NCBI RefSeq assembly: GCF_000612585.1
Contig: NZ_JFCA01000029.1
Span: forward strand, 36,985 to 100,984
Source: Pseudomonas sp. CHM02
Lineage (GTDB): Bacteria > Pseudomonadota > Gammaproteobacteria > Pseudomonadales > Pseudomonadaceae
DNA: 64,000 bases
Reading direction: 5' to 3'
In this document: one piece after another, positions 1 through 9,400 of the stretch
Numbering within the stretch: the first letter of the stretch is position 1
Layout of the letters: every line of letters begins with the position of its first letter
Program-made: the position numbers and the translations under genes
The notes under the pieces: model-generated
The model's database searches: none
What the model saw: only the letters and a program-made list of their open reading frames with translations
Told to the model about the DNA's origin: nothing

Positions 1-1594
1 TGAAACGCTCATCTTCGGTGCGCTGTTCGATGTAGACGTCGATCAGCTTGCCGATCACCTCAGGCATGGCTTCCTGGGCGAAGGACGGGCCGAGGATCTT
101 GCCCAGGCTCGCATCGCGGCTGGCGCTGCCACCCAGGGACACTTGGTAGAATTCTTCGCCTTTCTTGTCCACGCCCAGGATGCCGATATGGCCGACGTGG
201 TGGTGACCACAGGCGTTCATGCAACCGGAAATGTTCAAGTCCAGCTCGCCAATATCGAACAGGTAGTCCAGGTCGTCGAAGCGGCGCTGGATCGATTCGG
301 CGATCGGGATCGACTTGGCGTTGGCCAGGGAGCAGAAATCGCCGCCCGGGCAGCAGATGATGTCGGTCAGCAGGCCGATGTTCGGCGTGGCGAAACCGCC
401 TTCGCGCAGCTCGCCCCACAGGGTGAACAGTTGGCTCTGCTCGACGTCCGCGAGAATGATGTTCTGCTCGTGGGAGGTGCGCAGTTGGCCGAAGCTGTAG
501 CGCTCGGCCAGGTCGGCGACGGCGTCCAACTGCTTGTCGGTAATATCGCCCGGCGCGACGCCGGTCGGTTTCAGCGACAGGGTCACTGCCACGTAGCCCG
601 GCTTCTTGTGCGCCAGGGTGTTGCGGGTGCGCCAGCGCGCAAAGCCTGGGTGCTGCTGGTCGAGTGCTGCCAGCTCGGCGTCCTGATGGGTCAGGGTCTT
701 GTACTCAGGGTCGACGAAATGCTTGGCTACACGGTGCACTTCGGCTTCGGTCAGGGTGGTCTGGCCGCCGCGCAGGTGTTCCATCTCGGCGTCGACTTTC
801 TGGGCGAAGACCTCAGGGGTCAGCGCCTTGACCAGGATCTTGATCCGGGCCTTGTACTTGTTGTCACGACGGCCGTAGCGGTTGTAGACCCGCAGGATCG
901 CGTCGAGGTAGCTCAACAGGTCCTGCCATGGCAGGAATTCGTTGATAAAGGCACCGACTACCGGCGTACGGCCAAGGCCGCCACCCACCAGTACACGGAA
1001 GCCCAGCTCGCCGGCCGCGTTGTGCACCGGCTCCAGGCCGATATCGTGCACTTCGATGGCCGCACGGTCCGAGGTCGAGCCATTGATGGCGATCTTGAAC
1101 TTGCGCGGCAGGTAGGCGAATTCGGGGTGGAACGTGGTCCATTGGCGGACGATTTCGCACCAGGGGCGTGGGTCGATCAGTTCATCGGCGGCAACACCGG
1201 CGAATTGGTCGGTGGTCACGTTGCGCAGGCAGTTACCGCTGGTCTGAATGGCGTGCATCTGCACGGTGGCCAGTTCAGCCAGGATGTCCGGCACATCTTC
1301 CAGGGCCGGCCAGTTGAACTGTACGTTCTGGCGGGTGCTGATGTGGGCATAGCCCTTGTCGAAGTCACGGGCAATCTTGGCCATCATGCGCGTCTGGCGC
1401 GACGTCAGCTGGCCATAAGGCACGGCCACCCGCAGCATCGGTGCAAAGCGCTGAACATAAAGGCCATTTTGCAGGCGCAGAGGGCGGAACTCTTCTTCGC
1501 TCAGTTCACCTGCTAGGTAGCGTCGGGTCTGATCACGGAACTGCTTGACGCGGTCCTCGATGATGCGCTGATCGTATTCGTCGTATACGTACAT
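1..1594 (-). CDS. cysI: Sulfite/nitrite reductase hemoprotein (partial, C-terminus cut by window edge)
   Basis: It reduces sulfite to sulfide with six electrons in cytosolic sulfur assimilation. The protein begins MYVYDEYDQRIIEDRVKQFR at an ATG with an AGGACC ribosome site about 6 nt upstream. The first 531 codons are visible, and the family is about 550 residues, so only some 20 C-terminal residues are missing. Both cysteine motifs for the coupled 4Fe-4S cluster and siroheme are present near the C-terminal end: CCPGGDFC and, further on, CMNACGHHHVGHIG. The half-site sequence with ISTRQNVQFNW near residue 85 also fits siroheme reductases. In pseudomonads the next gene, beyond the edge, is usually a DUF934 protein. 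A Fur-like site lies about 125 bp upstream, but whether it acts on this gene is unknown. Confidence 0.93.
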   Translation of the reverse strand, partial: MYVYDEYDQRIIEDRVKQFRDQTRRYLAGELSEEEFRPLRLQNGLYVQRFAPMLRVAVPYGQLTSRQTRMMAKIARDFDKGYAHISTRQNVQFNWPALEDVPDILAELATVQMHAIQTSGNCLRNVTTDQFAGVAADELIDPRPWCEIVRQWTTFHPEFAYLPRKFKIAINGSTSDRAAIEVHDIGLEPVHNAAGELGFRVLVGGGLGRTPVVGAFINEFLPWQDLLSYLDAILRVYNRYGRRDNKYKARIKILVKALTPEVFAQKVDAEMEHLRGGQTTLTEAEVHRVAKHFVDPEYKTLTHQDAELAALDQQHPGFARWRTRNTLAHKKPGYVAVTLSLKPTGVAPGDITDKQLDAVADLAERYSFGQLRTSHEQNIILADVEQSQLFTLWGELREGGFATPNIGLLTDIICCPGGDFCSLANAKSIPIAESIQRRFDDLDYLFDIGELDLNISGCMNACGHHHVGHIGILGVDKKGEEFYQVSLGGSASRDASLGKILGPSFAQEAMPEVIGKLIDVYIEQRTEDERF

Positions 1595-1717
1595 ATAGGT
1601 CCTGTTCTCGGCAAATCTGCGCGCACGGCCGCGCACTCCCAACGGAGCCGGCGCACGATACCAGTTTGCGTTTATGCGCAAAAGTGATGTTTGAGTATAT
1701 GCAAATAACCAAATTGA

Positions 1718-1735
1718 CTAATGAGAACCGTTATC
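1718..1735. promoter_or_regulatory. Candidate Fur-binding site
   Basis: The sequence ctaatgagaaccgttatc matches about 14 of 18 positions of the classical Fur consensus. It lies between the divergent cysI gene and the small membrane protein gene. Either could be the target. This is inference from sequence only. Confidence 0.4.
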
Positions 1736-1827
1736 GCGATACCCACATTTGTCATGCGGGCAATCATCAACTTTACTGTGCTCGTGTCTTCGTGCAATCA
1801 CCTATAAAACCGACAAGAGGCGATGCG

Positions 1828-1941
1828 ATGAGTAATCCGACAAAAGCCCGTAAACCCGACAGTACCGTGGACGCCTGGGCCATACTGTTCCTGATTATCC
1901 TGGTGGTAGGGACAGCGGTGTTCTGGGTCAGCCACCAATAA
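1828..1941 (+). CDS. Small single-pass membrane protein, 37 residues
   Basis: A 37-residue protein starting MSNPTKARKPDSTVDAWAI, with one hydrophobic helix (about residues 16-34, rich in Leu, Ile, Val) and a short WVSHQ end. The start is chosen because an AGAGG ribosome site lies 7 nt upstream. A longer in-frame extension begins at 1666 but reads as low-complexity non-coding sequence. The charged N-terminus and single helix suggest an inner-membrane anchor or a small regulatory partner. I do not recognise a function. It lies between cysI and the binding-protein gene, about 75 bp before the latter. Confidence 0.6.
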   Translation: MSNPTKARKPDSTVDAWAILFLIILVVGTAVFWVSHQ

Positions 1942-2016
1942 AGGCGGTCGATTGAGCCTCGATTGACTGTCGGATTGCCACTATCATGGCGTCCACTGTT
2001 CAAGGCTCGAATAACC

Positions 2017-3084
2017 ATGTTCAAGGTTCTGATTGCGTGTGTGTGGTTGCTGGGATCGACGGTCGGGGCGATGGCCCATGCCACGTCGGTGGTGTTTCTC
2101 AACCCGGGCACGTCCACAGAAACCTTCTGGGTCAGCTACGCGCAACTCATGCAGGCCGCTGCCAAGGACCTCGGCCTGGATTTGCGCGTGCGTTATTCCG
2201 AGCGCGATGCCAACAACACATTGGTACAGGCACGTGAGGCACTGCAAGGCAGCGAGCGGCCCGATTACCTGGTGCTGGTCAACGAGCAGTACGTTGCCCC
2301 GCAGATTCTGCGCATGGCCGAGGGCAGCGGGGTCAAGCTGCTGATCGTGAACAACGCGCTGACCCCTGACCAGGTGCAATTGCTGGGAACCCGCAGTGGC
2401 ATTCAGTTGATCGGCAGCCTGGTAGCCGACGACGAAGAAGCTGGCTACCTGATGCTCAGCGACCTGTTGCGCCAGCACGGCCCGGTTGCGCCCGGCCAAT
2501 CCCTCGACCTGTTGGCATTTTCCGGCACCAAGACCACCCCGGTGGCGCAGTTGCGTGAGCGCGGCATGCGCCGGGCGCTGGCCGAGCATCCCGAGGTGCG
2601 CCTGCGCCAGTTGGTCTACGGCGAATGGAGCCGCCAGCGCGCATTCGAGCAAGCCACGCAACTGTTCAAGCGCTACCCGCAGACGGCGCTGGTGTGGTCG
2701 GCCAGCGATCAGATGGCGCTGGGTGCGATGCAGGCGCTGCAAGCCAGCGGGCGTGTAGCCGGCAAAGACGCCCTGTTCAGCGCGATCAACAGTTCGCCCG
2801 AGATCTTGCGGGCGCGCCTGGATGGCCGGCTGTCGACCCTGGTTGCCGGGCATTTCACGGTGGGCGGATGGGCCATGGTGCTGATCAATGATGATGCCAA
2901 GGGCGTGGACATTGGCGCACACGGCGGGCGTGACCGTCAGTTGGCGCTGTTCCAGTTGATCGATGCTGCCCAGGCGCAACGCTTGCTGGGGCCCATGTCA
3001 CCGGTGGATTTCCGTGCGCTGTCGGCCGTGGGCAAGCCGGCTTCCTACCGTTACCCGTTCAGCCTGCAACTGCTGTTGCGTTAA
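2017..3084 (+). CDS. Periplasmic substrate-binding protein (sugar-binding-like fold)
   Basis: A 355-residue protein with a signal peptide (MFKVLIACVWLLGSTVGAMA, cut near HA). It is followed by a type I periplasmic-binding fold: a first Rossmann-like lobe around SVVFLNPGTSTETFW, then repeated alpha/beta units including YLVLVNEQYVAPQ and LVWSASDQMALGAMQAL, the latter typical of the ribose/LacI family. The start at 2017 is preferred over an upstream ATG at 1963 because the signal peptide begins there. No permease or ATPase gene adjoins it, so it is an orphan binding protein that could also serve as a sensor ligand-binding component. The substrate cannot be told from sequence. Confidence 0.75.
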   Translation: MFKVLIACVWLLGSTVGAMAHATSVVFLNPGTSTETFWVSYAQLMQAAAKDLGLDLRVRYSERDANNTLVQAREALQGSERPDYLVLVNEQYVAPQILRMAEGSGVKLLIVNNALTPDQVQLLGTRSGIQLIGSLVADDEEAGYLMLSDLLRQHGPVAPGQSLDLLAFSGTKTTPVAQLRERGMRRALAEHPEVRLRQLVYGEWSRQRAFEQATQLFKRYPQTALVWSASDQMALGAMQALQASGRVAGKDALFSAINSSPEILRARLDGRLSTLVAGHFTVGGWAMVLINDDAKGVDIGAHGGRDRQLALFQLIDAAQAQRLLGPMSPVDFRALSAVGKPASYRYPFSLQLLLR

Positions 3085-3296
3085 ACACCGGCCAGGTGCA
3101 GCACCAACTGGACGATGCCGAACAGCGTCAGGGCAAACACCGCCGTGAACAGAATGCCCAGCACTACAAAGTGGCTGGGCTTGCCGTGGGCAAAGTCCCG
3201 GGCGCGGTTCTTGCCGCTTTGCACGCCGAATGCCGCAGCCATGACGCTGTGCAGCATTTGCCAGAAGCTCGGTGGCTTATTGTCTGAATCGTCCAT
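3081..3296 (-). CDS. DUF2970 family membrane protein
   Basis: A 71-residue protein with the DUF2970 pattern: an N-terminal amphipathic stretch SFWQMLHSVMAAAFGVQ, a basic middle (KNRARDFAHGK) and one C-terminal transmembrane helix (about residues 45-68). It probably sits in the inner membrane with its N-terminus in the cytosol. Its function is unknown in the family. The stop overlaps the end of the convergent binding-protein gene by 4 nt. Confidence 0.75.
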   Translation of the reverse strand: MDDSDNKPPSFWQMLHSVMAAAFGVQSGKNRARDFAHGKPSHFVVLGILFTAVFALTLFGIVQLVLHLAGV

Positions 3297-3431
3297 GGTG
3301 CCCTCACGCGGTCAGATGAACTTACTCTGATCACAGGGTAGTCAACTTTGCCGCGCCTCGAATATTTGCTTACCGCCGATGCGCCCGCTGGCTTTGGTGT
3401 GATGGTCGCTCCATTCTTGAGGAGCAATACC

Positions 3432-6400
3432 ATGTCCGATACCCTCCCTGCGTCTTCCGCTGTGGCGAAACCGCCCCCTGCCAGCGCAAGCATCCACAAT
3501 AAGCTCCTCGAAAAGGCTGTTCCGCCATGGCTGACCGGCGCGGCGCCCGCGAGCCTCCAGGCGCTGAAAGCTGCTTCGACGGTCCAACCTGACTGGCACC
3601 GGAACGCCACGCCAGCCGAGCGCAAGGCATTGAGCGCGGTGACCATCGCCAGCGTGCTGTCCCAGGCGGCGCTGAATACAGCCATGTTGGATTTCAAGGA
3701 CGTCAACGCCTTTGCCAGGCCATTGCTGGTCAAGGCGCTCAAGGATCGATTCAACCTCACGCTGGATGTCGACAAAACCTTTCTACGCCTGAACAAACCA
3801 CTGGAAGCGACCATTTTCAATATCCGGGTCTCAACGTTTGAAGTGTTGAAACTGCCGTTGTTGCAAGCGGTGTTGCATAACTTCGAGGCCTCCGAATGTG
3901 AGCCCGGCGCGTTTGATTCGTCGTCGGGTTTTGTGGTCGAAACCGCGGTAAAGGGCGTGTTCGAAGCGGTGGACACCACGCTGACCGTGAGGCAGTTCAC
4001 TCAATTGTGTCGCTCGCTGGATATCGGCGCGCAGTACCAGGTTTATCTCAAGGGGTATTTTCGTCCTGCGGACGGCGTGGCTGAACAGGCGCTTCGAAGC
4101 ACCTTCATCACGGCCCAGAAAGATGCCCTGCGCGTAGCCGCTGAGCGGGCCTTGCTGAAAAAAGACATCAGCCTCAACGACTACACCATGATCCTGAGTG
4201 TGATCAACGGTGAAGTTCATCCGCAGCTGGACGGCAGGCCCGTGTGGTTTCAAGACATGGGCGTGATGAAAAAGTACAGGCTGACAGGTTGTGTGGCCTT
4301 CGTCATTTGCGAGAAGTATCGCTACACCGAAGACCTTATCGTGTACGTGCCCAATGATCCGGAGCATCCACTCAAACGCTACACCTATGCGCAAATGAAA
4401 GCCGAGCTCAAGCGTCAGTTCACCGCGTGCGACGTGTCGTCATCCGCGAATGGCGGCGTGAATACTTACCAGCGGTTCTTCAGCCAGTTTGTGGCCTATG
4501 CCGATCGCCCTGGTTATTTCAGCGAGTTCACTGAAGACGCACCGGACACACCGTTCAGCCAGAAGGTGGGCGCGTATGCGCCGATTTTCAATGGGCTGTG
4601 GCGGGCGCTGAACCCGCTGGGAGGGTTCAAGGAGCTGCCACCGGCGAAGCAGCCCGAACAGGTCGCCACCGTCGATCCGTTTACGGACGTCTCGACGATG
4701 CTCCGGCAAGGGACAGACATCTGGACCCCAAACGTCGACCTGTGGGGCTACCTGTACGATCGCCATCGCGATCAGATCATCGCCGATGCCGCCAGCCATG
4801 CAGTGCCTACGGCCGATGTCGACGCGCGGGTGCGTTCGAGGAAACTGGCTTCGCTGTTGAATATCGGCATGCTGGTGTTGAACGGTATATCGATGTTCAT
4901 CCCCGGTCTGGGCGAGGCCATGATGGTGGTGATGGCTGGCCAACTGCTGCATGAGGCATTTGAAGGGGCGATAGAGTGGAGTGAAGGCGATCGCAGAGCA
5001 GCCAAGGCGCACCTGATCGATATAGCGGAAAACCTGGCCATGCTGGCGGTGATGGTCGGCATCGGCAAAGCCTTTGGCGCGTTGGCGGCGGTCAAGCCCG
5101 AGCCGGTCATCGAGGGCCTGGAGCGCGTCACGTTGCCCAATGGCAAGGTGCGCCTGTGGAAGCCCGACCTCACAGCCTATGAAAGCAATGTGCAGATAAA
5201 TGCTGCGCTCAAGCCCAACGCGTTTGGTGAGTATGACGTCGATGGCAAAAGCTATATTCGCCTGGGCGCCAAAATGTACGAAAAGCGGTTCGATCCCCAG
5301 CTCAAACAGTGGCGGTTGGTACACCGCTCCGACCCGGACGCTTACCAGCCGATATTGAAACACTACCGCAACGGTACCTGGCGTCACACCCTGGAGCGGC
5401 CGTTGGCGTGGGACCGCGCAACCCTGCTGCGGCGTTTGGGGCCACCCTTTGAAACGTTCTCGGATGCGCAACTGGAGCAGCTCGTCGAGGCCAGTGGGGT
5501 CAGCGACGATGCCTTGCGTAAACTGCACATTGACGATCAATCCCCGCCGCCGCAGTTGTTGGAGATGGCGCGTTTGCTTGAGGTCGACCGGCAAACGGAG
5601 GCGGTGATCGGGCAAGTTCGCAAGGGCGCGTGCGTGAACGGTTATTGCCAACTGATGGTGCCGTTTGCAGTGGAGCTGCCGAACTGGCCGGCTGGGGAGG
5701 TCATCGAGGTGTTCAGCGGTCCGGAACCCTGGGGGCGGTCCGTGCGATTTGGCCCGGACGCCGCTACCGGCAGTGCGAGGCCCACGATCAAGATCACCCA
5801 GGCGCAAGTGGATGCAGGGAAGCTGCCGGAGCACATCGTGGCCGCCCTCGACGAAGAAGACCTCACGCAACTGCTGGGCAGCGAAAGCACTTGGGCAGGT
5901 GCCGATCGTGTGCAATTGCTGCGGGACCGTCTGGCCGACCAGGCGCAGTTGCGGAAAAAAGCCCTGTTCGACAACCTGCTGAGCCGACAGACGCAGCCCG
6001 ATGCCGACGTCCAGGCACTTCAACGCGGTTTTCCATCGCTGTCGCCGGAAGCCGCACAGCACGTGCTGGGCGATGCCAGCGCCGCCGATCTGAGCCGGTT
6101 GCGCACGACCGGGCGCATTCCTTTGTCCCTGGCCAAGGCCATTCGCGTGCACCTTCATCAGAGCAGCCTGAGTCGGGCGCTGGCTGGCTTGTCCGTGGAG
6201 AACCTGGCGTCCCCGGCCAGTGACCGACTGGCGCTGCACACCCTGGAGCGGTTACCCGGATGGTCGGCGGACACTCGCGTTGAAGTGCGTTCACTGGGGA
6301 TCCGCGGCCCGCTGGTAGACAGTATCGGCAGCGACCAAGCGTCGACGCGCTATTACCTGATCAAGCGTGACGATTACATGCGCGCCATGGATGCCGAAGG

Positions 6401-9400
6401 CAAGGCATTGAACAGCGTGCCCAAGTTCGGCCACAACCTGTTCGAGTCGCTGCTGGAAGTGCTGCCCGAGCCCTGGCGGCGTTCATTGCAGGACAACCCG
6501 AGTCAAGCCTTGCAAAAGCAGGTGACGGACTACGCGTACAGTCACCGCGATGAAATGTCGCGAATCCTCGCTCGCGATGCGCTCCCATCGGGCGCCGGGC
6601 GCTTGTTGCGTCGCCCCTCCGGCGGGTTCGGCTACGCGGCCAGTGGGGATGTGGCGGGTTTTGCCGATGAACCGTTGATCGCCAGGGTGCGGGATATTTG
6701 CCCTCTCTTCACTGACCAGCAGGCCCTGGCGTTCATCAGGGACAGGCGGCTTGCGGGCGATACCGACCAACAGGTGTTTCACATGTTGCAAAACCGCAAG
6801 CGGGAACTGGAGGGCCTGACGGCGGCACTGGACGCTTGGGTTGATGGGGGGGCACCAGCATTACCGTTTCCTCTGCGCGAAGCCTGGCCAAGCCGGCGTC
6901 GTTTTGCCGAGCGCATCATTTTTCACTGGAGAATGGGTTTCTACCGCGGTACGGCACCTGAACGGGTACTGGATCTGTTGGGGTGCGATGCCTTGCCGCC
7001 GTGGGTTGCCGATTTCTCCCATGTGAGTAAGGTTCGCATAAGTGCCCAGCAATTGAATCCCGCGTTGCGACAGCGGTTTTCTGCGCTGAGAAGCCTTGAT
7101 ATTTATATCGATTCCGTCGGAGATATGCCTGCGCTGGCCGATGAGCTGCCGACGTGGAACGGGATTCGCGAACTCAGCCTCGAACTGCAACCAGTACTAG
7201 GGCGCTATTCGCCGGCGCTGACCCAAGCGGTCCAGGGGATGACCCAACTGGAGCGGTTGCGCTTGACCGGTAGTATTCCTGCGCTGGACTACAGTGCACT
7301 GACACGTTTGCGTACCTTGTCGCTGGCCGGAAATCTGAGCGAATGGCCGACAGGGCTCATGGCGCTCGATGAGCTTGAGTCGTTGGATCTCACCGGCGTG
7401 AACATTCGCTCACTCCCCGACGCACTCTTCAGCGGACATGAGCGCTTATGGCGCGGCTTGCGCTTGAACCTGGAGGCGCTGGCCCCCCGTTCGTTCATGA
7501 GGGCGTTTGAGTATGTGCATGAAAACCCGGCCCATCTGGTGGATGAGCCGCGGATGGTGGAAGGGTACTGCCGCGGTCGCCTGGCTGTATTGGTGCCGCA
7601 GGATCCGGCATTCGCAGCGAATGCCCTGGCCGTGTTCGGGCAAGACGGGCTGACGAGCCGGGCGTTACTGGATAAGGTCGGGGCATTGCACGAAGAATAT
7701 CGCGCCTGGGACGCACCGTTGGTGGCGTGGCAAGGACGCGTAGGGGCGCGAGTCGAGGGTGAGCAAATGCCCACGTCTCACCGCCAGGTGCTCGCAGACA
7801 GGATCCGTGAGTGTTGGCGCGACGCGCTGGCTGCGCGCTACGCCCCCAATGAGCCGGTGGCCGGCCCGTCCCGAGGTGCCAGAGAGGTACCGCGCAATAC
7901 GTTGGACCTGACGGGCTACGACTCTCCAGGAGATCTACCTGCATTGGGCAATACGGTCTTCCCTCAAATACGTCGGCTGAACCTGTCAGGTGCAAAGCTT
8001 GCCGCAACGGGAGTGGACGAGTTTCTGAGCCGGTTTCCTCAACTGCGTGAACTCAACCTGCATAACAACCGGTTGACTGAATTGCCTCAAGCCCTGGAGA
8101 CGCTGGGGCAACTCACTGAGCTGAACCTGTCTTACAACCAAATCACGATCACTGCTGCGACCCAGGCGCGCCTGAGTCGCTTGACCGCCCTGCAGAGGCT
8201 GGACCTGTCGAATAACCGTGTCGGCAGCCTGAACGTGACATCACTGGCGGACTTGAGGTCGCTGAATCTGGGCAGCACCCAGACCCGGGAATGGCCCGAC
8301 GGGGTGCTGACGTTAACCCAGCTGGGTTTCCTGGACCTGAGCCACAGCGGTATCACAAGCATTCCCGATGCCGTGCTGACAGCGCGCAACGTTCTGCTGG
8401 CGGGTACCTCGTTGAAAGGGTGCCAGTTAACCCCGCAGGCGATCGCCACGGCCCAGGCATTCGCTCACCGTACGCGCCCCGGAACGCCATTGGCGACTAT
8501 GTTCATGCGGCCGTTCGGGATCGAAAGAGAGGTGCTGGCCGCCGGAAGAACCGGAGGTGATCCCATGTTCTTCCCCGCGGAGGTTTCGGAACAGCCGGAC
8601 CTGTTATTTGACCAGCCCACGTACCTGGACGACACGCGTAAACCCCCGACCTTCGTCGAACGCTTGCAACGTCTGGATCCACAACTGGGCTTGGCCCGTG
8701 CCGTCGAATACATAGACACATGGCTTGCCGACGGCGTGGGTGCAATTGAAATCGAGAACGCCCTGACCCAGTGGCAGGCGCAGCACACCCAACTGATCGA
8801 GGGTTTGAATCGTTGGATCGATGTACCCGCCTTCCGCGAGGGTGATGTGTGGGTGAGCGCGACCGACCGCCGTCGCGCCGCCGAGCGATTGCTGGCGTGT
8901 TGGCGAGAAACCCTGCGCCATGTGCACGTGAATGTGGGCGCCGCCCGTGACTATTCCGTTGATTTGAGCGGGCTGGTCCTCGGCGATCTGCCGGCGCTGC
9001 CGGTTACCTTCCCGCATGTTGGTGCCCTGGACCTGAGCGGTGTCAGGCTCAGCCTCGCTTCGGATCCGTTCCTGCTCGCCTTCCCGCGCCTCAATCGCCT
9101 GAGTCTCAATGCCAACAGGATGGGCGCATTGCCCGATGCCGTTACGCAGTGTGCAGAACTTACCCGCCTGGCGCTCGCCGATAATGCACTGTCGGCCAAC
9201 GTGCCGTTGCAACACCAATTGCTTACCTTGCCCCAGCTGCAAGTATTGGACCTGAGGGGCAATAGCCTGGATACGTTTGACGTGACCGGTCTTGATCGCC
9301 TGCAAAGCCTGGACGTGAGTGACAATCGGTTGTCCGAATTTCCAACGGGCGTGCTGGAGGCGCCTGCACTCACCACCCTGAATCTGCGTAATAACTACCC

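Noticed and set aside
143..1516. Plus-strand open frame of 457 codons
   Set aside because: It is opposite cysI, whose siroheme motifs are clear on the minus strand.
1666..1827. N-terminal extension of the 37-residue membrane protein
   Set aside because: The extension covers the probable promoter and Fur-like site and has no ribosome site, unlike the internal ATG.
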